DNA from: Prochlorococcus sp. AG-355-J09 | GTDB taxonomy: Bacteria; Cyanobacteriota; Cyanobacteriia; PCC-6307; Cyanobiaceae | Assembly: GCA_003278735.1 (NCBI GenBank) | Contig: QCDO01000006.1 | Span: 1-64,000 of the forward strand | Direction of reading: 5' to 3' | Length of the DNA stretch: 64,000 nucleotides | In this document: piece by piece, positions 16,722 through 27,134 of the stretch | Layout: each line of letters opens with the position of its first letter | Position numbering within the stretch: the first letter of the stretch is position 1 | The notes under the pieces: generated by a model | Databases searched by the model: none | What the model was told of the DNA's origin: nothing | Seen by the model: only the letters and a program-made list of their open reading frames with translations | Made by a program: the position numbers and the translations under genes

Positions 16722-18784
16722 ATAATTTCTTTAATTTCAGAACCTGAGAAAGAATCTGAATTATTAATAGCTTTTGTTAATAATTCATCTTTATCAGATT
16801 GTGCCAAGGCTAAATCAAACCAAAATGTTGTACCTATTCCTAATTCACTAGCCATACGAATCTCCCCACCGTGTTTTTCAATTATTCCCCGCACTATAGA
16901 TAAACCTAAACCGGTTCCTTGCTCAGTATGAACAGAATTCTCTACCCTATAAAAACGGTCAAATATCTTTTCTTGATCAGCCTGAGATATTCCTGAGCCA
17001 GTATCAGCAATTTCAATTCTTACCTTTGGAAGTGGTGAAACTAATTCACATTGAGGGGCTGCATCATTTTTAATACTTGGAGGGAGAGCAGGGCAGGTAT
17101 CTGGCCAAGTATAAGCTCTAATAATCAGGGAGCTGTTTTTTGGACTAAATTTCAATCCATTTCCTAGTAAATTATCAAAAACCTGCAAAAGTAAATCAAA
17201 ATTTCCAAGAATTGGAGGAATAGTTTCCTCTATGTCATGCGATAATGAAACATTTTTTTCTGAAGCATTTAGTCTATAATTTCTAAGAGTTTGTTCTATT
17301 GCTGGTTTTATGTCCATTTGTTCTAGCTGAACAATTTTCCCAGACTCCAATCTAGATAAATCTAATACATCATTTACAAGTCTTGTTAACCTATCAGTCT
17401 CTGAATTTGCAATTCCCAAAAATTCTATTTGTTCTTCATCAGATAGCTGATCTTTTAAATCATGTAAGGTCTCTACATAACTTTTGATATTAAAAAGTGG
17501 TGTCCTTAATTCATGTGAAACATTGCTTATGAATCTATTTTGTGCCGCGTTAAGTTCAACTTCTCTAGTTAAATCTTGGATTGTCACAGCAATTCCTTTT
17601 AATTCAACTTTATTTGTATCTAAGACTGATTGCAAGACAATTCTTAAGGTTCTTGCTGGTTCTCCTAAACTGAATCTTAGATCGTCCTTCTCCTTTTCCC
17701 TTTTTAAAATAGATTCTATATTTGTATGTAAGTCGTTGGATAAAATTTCGGGGATTTCATTTAAAAAATGTTTACCTTCTAGAAATCTTCCTTCCCAACG
17801 AAATAATCTCTTTGCTGTTGGATTAGTAAGTACAATCTTGCCTTGTGAGTCCAATAATATTGCACCATCAGCCATTGTAGCAATTAATGATTGCTGCTTG
17901 ATTTGTGCCGCTTTTAGTTCTTCTATATTTGCTTCATCATAATTTTCTAACTGTGTTGCCATTCGGTTAAATCCATTTAAGAGTTCTCCTAGATCACCTG
18001 TCATTGGTAAAGAAATTCTAGATTTAAAATTTCCTCTTGAAATTTCTCTAACACCTCTTACTAATTCTCTGACTGGTCTTGTAATTGTCAGTGCATTAAA
18101 TACAGCTCCAAGTATTACTAAAACCCAAATAGAGATAAAAACTGCAATGGTTACTTCTCTAGTTAAGGCAGCACTGGCTAGTGCTTTTTTATTAGGGGTG
18201 ACTCCCAAAGCTAGAGTGCCTAGATATTTGCCTTTCCACAACATTGGGACAAATACATCTGTTACTTGACCTTGAGGTGTCGCATGCTGCCTAACCAAAG
18301 GGAATTGTGGTCTCTTCTTCAATTCTGAAGGTAGTTTTAATTTTCGAGTGAGCTGAAACTGACTATCTGAACTTGTTGGTGTTGCACTTATGGGTATCCC
18401 AAGTTGAACAATATCTTCAGCATCAGTAAAGAATATATAACGTAGGTTTCGACTTGATCTCCAAAACTTTTCAGCTACATTTGAAATTTCTTTTTTTTGG
18501 TTATTAGCAACTAATTCTGTAACATTCCCTGATAATAACAAGCCAAGATCTCGTGCATATCTAGTATCATTCATACCTGCATCTTTTTGAATACTATTTA
18601 ATGCGAAAAAAGTTATTCCTGTCATTAGAAGGCTTACGACAAGAGTTGCTATGGCTAATAACTTTGTTCTTAAACTGAACCCACTCCACCAAGCGAGAAG
18701 TCCATTAATCCAATAGTTAATATTCATGTCTTCATTATTAGTTATGTTATATTTTCTACTTTCTCGATTATTGGTATTCACCAT
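16718..18784 (-). CDS. nblS: Sensor histidine kinase NblS/Hik33
   Basis: 688 residues: transmembrane helix 1 (about 40-62), an extracytoplasmic sensor region (63-210), helix 2 (211-233), HAMP (233-285), a PAS domain (about 295-405), HisKA with phospho-acceptor H424 (NVSHELRTP) and a HATPase_c domain with N box (LGNGLKFSP), DTGSGIS and GTGLGLSIV. This architecture and length match the conserved cyanobacterial kinase NblS (DspA/Hik33), which controls high-light, nutrient and Hli gene responses through RpaB. purD follows upstream on the same strand, four bases away. Confidence 0.9.
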   Translation of the reverse strand: MVNTNNRESRKYNITNNEDMNINYWINGLLAWWSGFSLRTKLLAIATLVVSLLMTGITFFALNSIQKDAGMNDTRYARDLGLLLSGNVTELVANNQKKEISNVAEKFWRSSRNLRYIFFTDAEDIVQLGIPISATPTSSDSQFQLTRKLKLPSELKKRPQFPLVRQHATPQGQVTDVFVPMLWKGKYLGTLALGVTPNKKALASAALTREVTIAVFISIWVLVILGAVFNALTITRPVRELVRGVREISRGNFKSRISLPMTGDLGELLNGFNRMATQLENYDEANIEELKAAQIKQQSLIATMADGAILLDSQGKIVLTNPTAKRLFRWEGRFLEGKHFLNEIPEILSNDLHTNIESILKREKEKDDLRFSLGEPARTLRIVLQSVLDTNKVELKGIAVTIQDLTREVELNAAQNRFISNVSHELRTPLFNIKSYVETLHDLKDQLSDEEQIEFLGIANSETDRLTRLVNDVLDLSRLESGKIVQLEQMDIKPAIEQTLRNYRLNASEKNVSLSHDIEETIPPILGNFDLLLQVFDNLLGNGLKFSPKNSSLIIRAYTWPDTCPALPPSIKNDAAPQCELVSPLPKVRIEIADTGSGISQADQEKIFDRFYRVENSVHTEQGTGLGLSIVRGIIEKHGGEIRMASELGIGTTFWFDLALAQSDKDELLTKAINNSDSFSGSEIKEII

Positions 18785-18788
18785 AAGC

Positions 18789-20120
18789 TTAATTCTCCTT
18801 AGAAGAAATTTTTCTCACTTGATGACCTATATCATTTCTAAAGTAAATACCCTCAAAATCAATTTCTTTTAAATTTTTATATGCTTTTTCAAAAACCGTA
18901 TCAAAGTCTTTACCTTGACAGACAATACTTAAAACTCTTCCTCCAGCAGTTAATAATTTCCCACTTTCACTAAAAGAAGTACCTGAATCAAAAATTTGAC
19001 AATCATTTGAATCAATTTTACCTATTTTTATTTGATAGCCAGTTTTATATTCGTGAGGATAGCCTTTGGAGGTTGCTATTACACAACCACTAACTTTATC
19101 AGAAGTATTAATTTTTTCAGTACCAGTTAAACTTCCCATTGAGCATTTTTCTAAAAGAAATACAAAATTTTGATCCATTAAGGGCATTATTGTTTGACAT
19201 TCTGGATCGCCAAACCTGCAATTATATTCTATAACCTTGGGCCCAGATTTTGTGATCATTAACCCAAAATAAATTACGCCTCTATAGTCGATATTTCTTT
19301 TATTTAACTCTCTTATTGTAGGTTCAATTATCTCTTGAATGATTCTATCAAGGTAATCTTTTGTTAATAATGGGGCAGGAGAATAAGCCCCCATACCCCC
19401 TGTATTTGGACCTTTATCTTTTTCATTAAGTCGTTTGTGATCTTGGGCCGTTGGAAGTAATGTATATCTCTTTCCATCGCATAAAGCAAAAACTGAAACT
19501 TCCGGCCCTTGAATTTTTTCTTCTAGAACAACTATATTCCCAGAGTTACCAAATCTTCCATTAAAAATTGTCTCCGCTGCTTTAATGCATTCGTCTTTTG
19601 AATTAGGTATAAAAACACCTTTGCCTGAAGCTAGACCATCAGCTTTTACTACAAGAGGAATTGATGATGAATTAATAATTTTTTTGGCTTCTTCTAGAGA
19701 ATTGACTTTCCAAAAGTTTGCGGTTGGAATATTTGCGTCTTGCATAAATTCCTTAGCCCAAGATTTGCTAAATTCGAGTTTTGCACCATCTTTATTAGGA
19801 CCAAATACTTTAAAATCTTTTTTTCGAAGAAAATCAGATAATCCATTTGCCAGAGGTATTTCTGGTCCAATAATGATTAAATCTATCTTAAAAAAATCAA
19901 GCTTTTCAACTAGTTCATTTTTATTATTTATATCAATTTTTATTCTTTCACATTTATTTATTCTTTCTGAACCTGCATTACCAGGTATTAAATAAACTTT
20001 TTTAACTAATTCATTTTTTTGGATAGCCCAGGCCAAAGAGTTTTCTCTCCCGCCATTTCCAATAATTAAAATATTTTCTAATCTAAAAAAGTTCCTAGAA
20101 CTAGGTGAATGAATTCCCAT
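18789..20120 (-). CDS. purD: Phosphoribosylamine-glycine ligase (GAR synthetase)
   Basis: 443 residues. Second step of purine synthesis: ATP-dependent joining of glycine to phosphoribosylamine. The ATP-grasp fold is visible: ILIIGNGGRENSLAWA (about 18-33), PLVVKADGLASGKGVFI, TGGMGAYSPAP and EYNCRFGDPECQ. The first ~14 residues precede the conserved core and may include a start-site error. nblS begins four bases after the stop; purC is divergent across a 135-base gap that must carry both promoters. Confidence 0.96.
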   Translation of the reverse strand: MGIHSPSSRNFFRLENILIIGNGGRENSLAWAIQKNELVKKVYLIPGNAGSERINKCERIKIDINNKNELVEKLDFFKIDLIIIGPEIPLANGLSDFLRKKDFKVFGPNKDGAKLEFSKSWAKEFMQDANIPTANFWKVNSLEEAKKIINSSSIPLVVKADGLASGKGVFIPNSKDECIKAAETIFNGRFGNSGNIVVLEEKIQGPEVSVFALCDGKRYTLLPTAQDHKRLNEKDKGPNTGGMGAYSPAPLLTKDYLDRIIQEIIEPTIRELNKRNIDYRGVIYFGLMITKSGPKVIEYNCRFGDPECQTIMPLMDQNFVFLLEKCSMGSLTGTEKINTSDKVSGCVIATSKGYPHEYKTGYQIKIGKIDSNDCQIFDSGTSFSESGKLLTAGGRVLSIVCQGKDFDTVFEKAYKNLKEIDFEGIYFRNDIGHQVRKISSKEN

Positions 20121-20255
20121 ATATTTGTTTTTTTAAGGTTATGAGGTTTCGATGAATAATCAGTTAAAATGAAAATAAAATCATTTGAAATTGATTTCTA
20201 ATAATTATGTTAATTATAAAAAGTACTTTATTAATAATAATGAGGTTTTAATTTA

Positions 20256-20993
20256 ATGAATAACAAATATAAATTGATTTATGAAGGCAAAGCAAAAAAA
20301 GTATTCACTCATGATGATGTAAATAAAGTAAAAATTGAATTTAAAGATGATGCTACAGCGTTTAATGCATTGAAAAAAGAAAATTTTGAAGGTAAAGGCA
20401 AACTTAATTGCCTAATAAGTGCAAGAATTTTTGAGATTCTAATTAAGAAAAATATTCCAACTCACTTTATTGAACTTGAAAATGAAAATACAATGATTGC
20501 AAAAAAAATAAAAGTAATTCCATTAGAAATAGTCTTAAGGAATACTGCTTATGGTTCTTTGTGCAAACAAACAACTATTAAACCAGGAACTTTGTTATCA
20601 AAACCATTAATTGATATCTATTTAAAAAATGATGAACTTAATGATCCCCTTATTACAAAAGATAGAATTGAACTCATGAATTTACTAAGCTCTCATGATT
20701 TAGAATTGATAATAAATTTAACCCTAAAAATTAATTTAATCTTGAAAAGTTTTTTTAAAAATATTCAACTTCAACTTGTAGATTTTAAACTGGAATTTGG
20801 TTATGATTTTAGAAATAATATAATTCTCGGCGATGAAATAAGTCCTGATAATTGTAGATTATGGGATCTAAATCACAAAAATGATACAATTGTAAGTCTT
20901 GATAAGGATAGATTTCGAAATGATTTAGGAGGTTTAATTGAAGCTTATAGTGAAATCCACCGGAGAATAAACGATTTTCTTAAATCTAATTGA
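20256..20993 (+). CDS. purC: SAICAR synthetase
   Basis: 245 residues, normal for bacterial PurC. It joins aspartate to carboxyaminoimidazole ribotide in purine synthesis. Seen: KLIYEGKAKKVF (about 5-16), FKDDATAFNA, VVLRNTAYGS-like IVLRNTAYGS (90-99), LVDFKLEFGYDF and GDEISPDNCRLWD. It is divergent from purD, another purine gene, and is followed 36 bases later by the Omp85 gene. Confidence 0.96.
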   Translation: MNNKYKLIYEGKAKKVFTHDDVNKVKIEFKDDATAFNALKKENFEGKGKLNCLISARIFEILIKKNIPTHFIELENENTMIAKKIKVIPLEIVLRNTAYGSLCKQTTIKPGTLLSKPLIDIYLKNDELNDPLITKDRIELMNLLSSHDLELIINLTLKINLILKSFFKNIQLQLVDFKLEFGYDFRNNIILGDEISPDNCRLWDLNHKNDTIVSLDKDRFRNDLGGLIEAYSEIHRRINDFLKSN

Positions 20994-21029
20994 CTAGATA
21001 ATGACTTATTTTTCTTAATCACAAGTACT

Positions 21030-23168
21030 ATGCAAAAACATTTTTTAAAAATTGGAAAGGTTTTCATAAATGTTGCCTGCTCTCCATTGATTTTGATATC
21101 AAATAATTCAGATTTGGCTGCTATGTATTTGGAAAATGACGTTGAGCAATCAATAAAAACCTTAGAAATATCAAATATTAATAATGTTTTATTTCAAGGG
21201 ATTGAAATAAAAAAAGAGAAAAAAATTCTTCTTGCAGAAAATAATAATGATACTAGTGAAGAAAGTGTTCTTATCTCAGAAATAATTATTGAAGGTTGGG
21301 AAAATCATCCTGAGGGTAGAAAACTTGAATTGGCTGCATATGATTCAATGAGCATAAAGCCTGGAAGTATTGTTGATAATAGAATTTTAAATCAAGACCT
21401 TAATGCAATATATGCTAGTGGTTGGTTTTCAGGAGTTAAAATAAAGCCTCAAGATGGGCCATTAGGTGTGAGGCTAATAGTAACTGTAGTGCCTAATCCT
21501 ATCTTGAAGAAAGTTGAACTTAAACCAATAAATTCTATAGTCTCCAATGAATACGTAGATGATATTTTTAAAAACTATTATGGGACAACTCTTAACCTAA
21601 AAGAATTTCAAAATAAGATAGATATTATAAAAGAACGTTATGAAAAAGAAGGTTATTCTTTAGCTAGAATTAATACCCCAGATAGAATCTCTGAGAACGG
21701 AGTAGTAATATTAAAAGTCTCTGAGGGCATTATATCTGACGTAAAAATAAGATTCCCAAATTCTGATGGTGAATTTATTATTGATGGAAAACCTAGAAAA
21801 GGGAAAACAAAAGACTGGGTTATAAAGAGAGAATTAAAAACACAACCTGGTACCATTTTTAATAGAAAAATTTTAGAAGCTGATATCGGTAGACTCTATG
21901 CCACATCATTATTTGATGATGTAAAGGTTTCTCTTGGCCCTGATAATTTAAATCCTGGTCAAGTCATAATTCTTTTAGACTTGAGTGAACAAAGAACAGG
22001 ATCTTTGACAGGTGGGCTTGGTTATAGCAATGGTTCAGGTATCTTCGCATCAATTGGTTTGCAGGAAACAAATGCACTAGGAAGAGCATGGTCTACAAAT
22101 TTAAATCTAAATTTTGGAGAATATTCAACTACCTATAATTTTTCTTTATCTGATCCATGGATTAAAGGAGATAAAAATAAAACATCTTTTAGAACAAATT
22201 TTTTTTTAAGTAGAGATTATCCACAAGAATTTAAGAGCGAAAATAATATGAAATTATATGCAGTAGACGATCAAAATCCATCTAGCTCTGATACTTTTTC
22301 ATCAATAGTTTTAGAAAAAACAGGAGGTGGGTTTTCTTTCTCAAGACCATTAAATGGTGGAGATCCATTTAAGGTCGCTAAATGGAGAGTCCTTGCTGGA
22401 ATGAATTTTAAGAAAGTAAAGATGATTGATGGTGATGGAAACAAAAAACCTTATGGTGATAGGACGCCAACTACAACAAGAAACAACATAAGCGATATTA
22501 TTTGTATTGGATTTACTCCAAATGATGGTTCATGCCCTGATGAAAATATATTAGTGAGTGTTATTGCAAGTACTTCTAGAAATAATTTGAACAATTCCAT
22601 CAATCCGACATCAGGAAATAAATTTAGCTTTGGTACCGAACAATTTGTTTCAATGGGGGAAAACTCTCCAACTTTCAATAGAATGAGAGCCACATATTCA
22701 TTTTTTATACCAACAAAAATAATAAATTTAACGAAAGCATGTAAGTCTAGTAATGCTAATAGTGAAAACTGTCCTCAAGCTATTGGATTTCAATTTAAGG
22801 CGGGAACTATTCTTGGGGATTTGCCTCCTTATGAAGCATTTTGTATGGGAGGAACATCATCTGTTAGAGGTTGGGGATCTTGTGATTTGGCAGTAAGTAG
22901 AAGTTTTGTTGAGGGCACAGCAGAATATAGATTCCCTGTTTGGAGAATGATATCAGGAGCTTTATTCGTCGATGGAGGAAGTGATTTAGGCTCTCAAAAG
23001 TCAGTCCCTGGAAAACCTGGCAAATTATTGCAAAAATCAGGTTCTGGTTTTTCTCTTGGAGGAGGAGTTGGGGTTAAAACACCAATAGGTCCATTAAGAT
23101 TAGATGTTGCTAGCAAGGACCTAAGTGGAGATTGGAGATATACACTTGGAGTTGGATGGAAATTTTAA
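21030..23168 (+). CDS. omp85: Omp85/BamA-family outer-membrane assembly protein
   Basis: 712 residues. After a weakly hydrophobic leader (about 8-30) come three POTRA-like modules (about 82-155, 156-232 and 233-312; for example SEIIIEGWENHPEGRKLE and QPGTIFNRKILEADIGRLYATSLFDDVKVS read as two turns). The C-terminal half is a beta-barrel, with the lid-loop motif GGTSSVRGW and final strand YTLGVGWKF ending in the aromatic residue expected of outer-membrane barrels. It inserts beta-barrel proteins in the outer membrane; the plastid relative is Toc75. The lpxC gene starts at the very next base. Confidence 0.93.
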   Translation: MQKHFLKIGKVFINVACSPLILISNNSDLAAMYLENDVEQSIKTLEISNINNVLFQGIEIKKEKKILLAENNNDTSEESVLISEIIIEGWENHPEGRKLELAAYDSMSIKPGSIVDNRILNQDLNAIYASGWFSGVKIKPQDGPLGVRLIVTVVPNPILKKVELKPINSIVSNEYVDDIFKNYYGTTLNLKEFQNKIDIIKERYEKEGYSLARINTPDRISENGVVILKVSEGIISDVKIRFPNSDGEFIIDGKPRKGKTKDWVIKRELKTQPGTIFNRKILEADIGRLYATSLFDDVKVSLGPDNLNPGQVIILLDLSEQRTGSLTGGLGYSNGSGIFASIGLQETNALGRAWSTNLNLNFGEYSTTYNFSLSDPWIKGDKNKTSFRTNFFLSRDYPQEFKSENNMKLYAVDDQNPSSSDTFSSIVLEKTGGGFSFSRPLNGGDPFKVAKWRVLAGMNFKKVKMIDGDGNKKPYGDRTPTTTRNNISDIICIGFTPNDGSCPDENILVSVIASTSRNNLNNSINPTSGNKFSFGTEQFVSMGENSPTFNRMRATYSFFIPTKIINLTKACKSSNANSENCPQAIGFQFKAGTILGDLPPYEAFCMGGTSSVRGWGSCDLAVSRSFVEGTAEYRFPVWRMISGALFVDGGSDLGSQKSVPGKPGKLLQKSGSGFSLGGGVGVKTPIGPLRLDVASKDLSGDWRYTLGVGWKF

Positions 23169-24005
23169 GTGTTTTCTTGGCCTGCTAATTATGATTCTTG
23201 TTATACCTTGGCTGGGGCTATCTCCAGAGAGGGTATAGGGCTACATAGTGGAGAAAAAACGAGAGTTACAATTTCTTCCTATGAGAAAGAAGGTTATTAT
23301 GTATCTTTTAGGGATAAACCTAATAAGATTTTTAAGTTAACTCAGGATTTAATTGGAAGTACGATGCTTTGTACGGCTGTTAAATTAGGGGGGAGAAATT
23401 TGTATACCATCGAACATTTATTATCTTCATTGGCAGGGTGTGGTTTGAGTTATATACATATTGAGGTTGATGGGAAGGAGATTCCTCTTTTAGATGGATC
23501 GGCAATCCAGTGGGTTAGAGATTTTGAAGAAGCGGGGATAAAAAAGGCACCTAGACCAGATAATTTTTTTCGAGAGATTAATAAATCAATAATTTTAAAC
23601 AAAGAAGATTCAGTTATAGCAGCAACCCCTTCTGAAAAAACTACAATTATATCCACTATAAGTTTTGCCTATAAAGCAATTGGAAATCAAACTTTTGTGA
23701 TTGATTTAAATCCAAAAAGTTTTGTTGAAATGATTGCTCCTGCTAGAACATTTGGATTTAAAGATCAATTTCAAGAGTTAAGTGAACTTGGATTAATAAA
23801 AGGAGGCAGTTTGGAAAATGCCCTTGTTTGTGACGGTGATAAATGGGTAAATCCACCATTAAGATTTAATAATGAACCAATAAGACATAAAATTTTAGAC
23901 TTAATTGGGGACTTGGCTTTGGTAGGGTTACCTAAGGCTCAAATTTTAGTTTATAAAGGATCACATTCTTTAAATGCTTTATTGGCCTCATCGCTAAAAA
24001 ATTAA
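23169..24005 (+). CDS. lpxC: UDP-3-O-acyl-N-acetylglucosamine deacetylase
   Basis: 278 residues. The first committed step of lipid A synthesis, a zinc amidase. Seen: [16 protein letters not shown] (about 19-34), the zinc His region [27 protein letters not shown] and the second metal motif [12 protein letters not shown] (His and Asp ligands). It begins with GTG directly after the omp85 stop with no spacer, so translation is likely coupled. Confidence 0.96.
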   Translation: MFSWPANYDSCYTLAGAISREGIGLHSGEKTRVTISSYEKEGYYVSFRDKPNKIFKLTQDLIGSTMLCTAVKLGGRNLYTIEHLLSSLAGCGLSYIHIEVDGKEIPLLDGSAIQWVRDFEEAGIKKAPRPDNFFREINKSIILNKEDSVIAATPSEKTTIISTISFAYKAIGNQTFVIDLNPKSFVEMIAPARTFGFKDQFQELSELGLIKGGSLENALVCDGDKWVNPPLRFNNEPIRHKILDLIGDLALVGLPKAQILVYKGSHSLNALLASSLKN

Positions 24006-24022
24006 CTTTATCTTTAATTGTT

Positions 24023-24481
24023 TTGGAAAAGAAATTATCCATTGAAAATAATCAACTTTCTTCTGAGCAAATACTTGGTTTGTTACCTCACAGATATCCT
24101 TTTGCTCTTGTGGACAAAGTTATAGAGCATATTCCTGGAGAAAGAGCTGTAGCAGTAAAAAATGTAACTATAAATGAGCCTCAATTTCAGGGACACTTTC
24201 CTGAAAGACCCTTAATGCCTGGTGTTCTTATTGTTGAATCAATGGCTCAAGTTGGTGGAATAATTGTAACGCAAATGCCAGACCTCCCTAAAGGACTTTT
24301 CGTCTTTGCTGGAATCAATAATGTTAAATTCAGAAAACCAGTTGTGCCTGGAGATCAATTGATAATTTCTTGTGAGTTATTGTCTATTAAAAGACAAAGA
24401 TTTGGGAAGGTTAAAGGTGAGGCGCATGTCGATGGGAAGTTGGTTTGTGCTGGAGAGTTAATGTTTTCATTAGTTGATTAG
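24023..24481 (+). CDS. fabZ: 3-hydroxyacyl-[acyl-carrier-protein] dehydratase
   Basis: 152 residues. FabZ removes water from 3-hydroxyacyl-ACP in fatty-acid elongation, competing with LpxA for substrate. The active-site segment [23 protein letters not shown] (read as the catalytic His at about 58 and Glu about 72) is intact, after [17 protein letters not shown] start; 17 bases after lpxC. Its stop is close to the lpxA start. Confidence 0.96.
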   Translation: MEKKLSIENNQLSSEQILGLLPHRYPFALVDKVIEHIPGERAVAVKNVTINEPQFQGHFPERPLMPGVLIVESMAQVGGIIVTQMPDLPKGLFVFAGINNVKFRKPVVPGDQLIISCELLSIKRQRFGKVKGEAHVDGKLVCAGELMFSLVD

Positions 24482-24485
24482 GGAT

Positions 24486-25328
24486 ATGGATAATAAAAAT
24501 TCTGAATTAAATGCAAGCTTTAGTGGTGTAAAAGTCCACCCAAATGCTGATGTTGATCCAAGTGCCGAATTACATGATGGGGTTATTGTCTCTAAAGGAG
24601 CTATTATCGGTCCTGATGTGACTATTGGGAAAGGAACCAAAATAGGACCTAATGCTGTTATTTCAGGAAGAACTCAAATTGGTATAAACAATAAAGTTTT
24701 CCCAAGTGTTTTTATAGGTCTTGATCCACAAGACCTCAAATATAAAGGGGCCCCTACTGAAGTTATTATTGGAGATAATAATACTTTCAGAGAATGTGTA
24801 ACTATTAATAAAGCAACTGATGAAGGAGAAAAAACTATTATTGGCAATAATAATTTGTTGATGGCTTATACTCACATCGGACATAATTGTGAACTCGGTA
24901 ACAGGATAGTTTTATCAAATAGTGTTCAAGTTGCGGGGCATGTGAAGATCGAAGATAAAGCTATTATTGGCGGTTGTTTAGGCATTCATCAATTTGTCAA
25001 TATTGGATATTTAGCAATGATTGGAGGGATGACTAGAGTAGATAGAGATGTCCCCCCTTTTTGTTTAGCAGAAGGACATCCAGGAAGATTGAGAGGTTTA
25101 AATAGGATTGGAATAAAGAGAAGTGGTTTAATGGAAAATAAAGATTTTGACTTAAAATTACTTCAAAGTACTTGGAATCTACTTTTCAAATCTAATGATG
25201 CGATTTCAAATTCACTAGAAAAAGTAATGAAAGGAGAATTAGATATTTCATCTTCAAAATTATGTAATTTCTTAAAAGAGTCAATATCTAAAGAAAGAAG
25301 GGGACCAATGCCTGTAGTGAATGTATGA
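24486..25328 (+). CDS. lpxA: UDP-N-acetylglucosamine acyltransferase
   Basis: About 280 residues. LpxA adds a 3-hydroxyacyl chain to UDP-GlcNAc, the first step of lipid A synthesis. The left-handed beta-helix hexapeptide repeats are plain (DGVIVSKGAIIGPDVTIG, IGINNKVFPSVFIG) with the catalytic-His segment AYTHIGHNCELGN. The ATG at 24486 (MDNKNSE) is chosen; a TTG at 24474 inside the fabZ end would add four residues, and I cannot decide between them with certainty. The stop overlaps lpxB by four bases. Confidence 0.93.
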   Translation: MDNKNSELNASFSGVKVHPNADVDPSAELHDGVIVSKGAIIGPDVTIGKGTKIGPNAVISGRTQIGINNKVFPSVFIGLDPQDLKYKGAPTEVIIGDNNTFRECVTINKATDEGEKTIIGNNNLLMAYTHIGHNCELGNRIVLSNSVQVAGHVKIEDKAIIGGCLGIHQFVNIGYLAMIGGMTRVDRDVPPFCLAEGHPGRLRGLNRIGIKRSGLMENKDFDLKLLQSTWNLLFKSNDAISNSLEKVMKGELDISSSKLCNFLKESISKERRGPMPVVNV

Positions 25329-26503
25329 ATAAAAAGATCTTTATAAGTACTGGAGAAGTCTCTGGAGATTTGCACGGAAGTTTGTTATCAAAAGCATTAT
25401 TAGATGAAGCTAAAAAAAAATCTATAGATTTAGAAATTTGCGGATTAGGCGGGGAAAGGATGAGGAAAGAAGGTGTAAAAATTCTTCAAGATACTACATC
25501 AATTAGTGCAATAGGAATTTGGGAGGCTTTACCTCTTATTATTCCAACCATAATAATTCAAAGAAGATTTTATAAATTATTAAAAAAATATCCTCCAGAT
25601 TGCTTAATTTTGATTGATTATATGGGCCCAAATATAAAAATTGGAACAAAATTAAAAAAATCGAAAACTAAAACTCCAATTTTTTACTATATTGCACCTC
25701 AAGAATGGGCTTGGAGGGTTGGGAATAATAGCACAACAAATTTAATAAATTTTTCTGATAAAATACTCGCGATATTTAAGAAAGAAGCAATATTTTATAA
25801 AAAAAGAGGTGGAAATGTTTTGTGGGTTGGGCATCCCATGATTGATTTAACAAAAAAACTTCCGCTAAAGAGAGATGCTCGAACTATCCTAAGCCTGCGC
25901 CCAGATCAAAATATTCTACTTTTAATGCCCGCATCAAGACCTCAAGAATTACGATATATATTACCTACTTTTATGCTGGCCGCTAAAAAATTACAACAAA
26001 AATATCCAAGTTTGGTTGTCTATATTCCCTCCTGTCGAAGGGCTTTTGATGAAATATTCAAAAAAGCATTTAGAAAATATCAAGTTAAAGGACTTGTTAT
26101 TTCTCAAAAAGATAGTGAAAAATTAAAACCTTATATTTATTCGCTCACTAAAATTGCTTTTTGTAAGTCTGGGACAGTTAATATGGAATTAGCTTTATAT
26201 GGGATTCCGCAGATTGTTGGTTATAAAGTAAGTAGGGTAACTGCTTTTATAGCTAAAAAAATTCTTAATTTCAGAGTAAGATTTATTTCCCCAGTAAATT
26301 TGTTAGTTAATAAATTAATAATACCTGAGTTTGTACAGAAAGAGTTTGATGAAAAGAAAATCTTCTATAAATCTTGTAGGATTCTTGAGGGGAAATCAGA
26401 GAAAATAAAAATAAAAAAAGGTTATGCTTTTTTAAAAAAAGAATTAGGTGAAGAGGGCGTAGTACAGAGAGCAGCTAAAGAGATTATTAATCTTATTATT
26501 TGA
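25325..26503 (+). CDS. lpxB: Lipid-A-disaccharide synthase
   Basis: 392 residues. Condenses UDP-diacylglucosamine with lipid X to give the lipid A disaccharide. Seen: FISTGEVSGDLHGSLL (about 5-20), the APQEWAWR segment (about 127-134), VGHPMID and the nucleotide-binding CKSGTVNMELALYGIPQIVGYK region. It starts at an ATG that overlaps the lpxA stop (ATGA), so the two are translationally coupled. Last gene of the lipid A block. Confidence 0.95.
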   Translation: MNKKIFISTGEVSGDLHGSLLSKALLDEAKKKSIDLEICGLGGERMRKEGVKILQDTTSISAIGIWEALPLIIPTIIIQRRFYKLLKKYPPDCLILIDYMGPNIKIGTKLKKSKTKTPIFYYIAPQEWAWRVGNNSTTNLINFSDKILAIFKKEAIFYKKRGGNVLWVGHPMIDLTKKLPLKRDARTILSLRPDQNILLLMPASRPQELRYILPTFMLAAKKLQQKYPSLVVYIPSCRRAFDEIFKKAFRKYQVKGLVISQKDSEKLKPYIYSLTKIAFCKSGTVNMELALYGIPQIVGYKVSRVTAFIAKKILNFRVRFISPVNLLVNKLIIPEFVQKEFDEKKIFYKSCRILEGKSEKIKIKKGYAFLKKELGEEGVVQRAAKEIINLII

Positions 26504-26519
26504 ACTTTATAATAAAAAA

Positions 26520-27122
26520 ATGAAATACCTCTTACCTCTAATAATTGCTTTTTCAATGTTTATAAACCCTGTAAACGCTTTTGCAGAGGAATTGATTCTC
26601 GCAGGAGGTTGTTTTTGGTGTTTAGAACATGATTTAGAGTCATTAAGGGGGATAAATTTTGTACAAAGTGGCTATTCAGGTGGAGATTTACTAAATCCTA
26701 CCTATGAAAATCATAAAGGACATCAGGAAGTTGTTCTAGTGGACTACGATTCTCAATTGGCAACTTTACCCGAGATACTTAGGCTCTATTTTAGAAATAT
26801 TGATCCTCTGGACGGCGAGGGTCAATTTTGTGATCGTGGAGATTCTTATAAGCCAGTAATTTTTTTCAAAGATTCAACTGAAGAAAGTGAAGCAAAAAAT
26901 GCAATCATTTCAGCCTCAAATGAGTTGCGAGTGCCAATAGCAAAAATATCTGTAGAACTAAAATCAAAAGGTAAATTTTGGTTAGCTGAAGATTATCATC
27001 AGGATTTTGCTGAGAGAAATGAATTAAAATATAAGTTCTATAGATTCTCATGTGGGAGAGATCAGAGGTTGGATAAATTATGGGGGGATAAGGCTAGATC
27101 AACAAATCTTTGGACTGAATGA
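26520..27122 (+). CDS. msrA: Peptide methionine-S-sulfoxide reductase with signal peptide
   Basis: 200 residues. MsrA reduces the S-sulfoxide of methionine in proteins. The catalytic motif AGGCFWC (C31) is followed by YSGGDLLNPTYE and HQEVV. An N-terminal hydrophobic segment (about 3-20) with a NAFA cleavage-like site points to export to periplasm or thylakoid lumen. Possible recycling cysteines are in GQFCDRG and FSCGRDQ. 16 bases after lpxB, so possibly its last operon member. Confidence 0.92.
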   Translation: MKYLLPLIIAFSMFINPVNAFAEELILAGGCFWCLEHDLESLRGINFVQSGYSGGDLLNPTYENHKGHQEVVLVDYDSQLATLPEILRLYFRNIDPLDGEGQFCDRGDSYKPVIFFKDSTEESEAKNAIISASNELRVPIAKISVELKSKGKFWLAEDYHQDFAERNELKYKFYRFSCGRDQRLDKLWGDKARSTNLWTE

Positions 27123-27134
27123 TTTTAAATATAG

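Noticed and set aside
17484..17942. 152-codon forward frame antisense to nblS
   Set aside because: Composition is that of a reverse frame of a real gene; no ribosome site; nblS domains fill the region.
19585..19995. 136-codon forward frame antisense to purD
   Set aside because: It is a shadow of the ATP-grasp gene on the other strand; no family resemblance.
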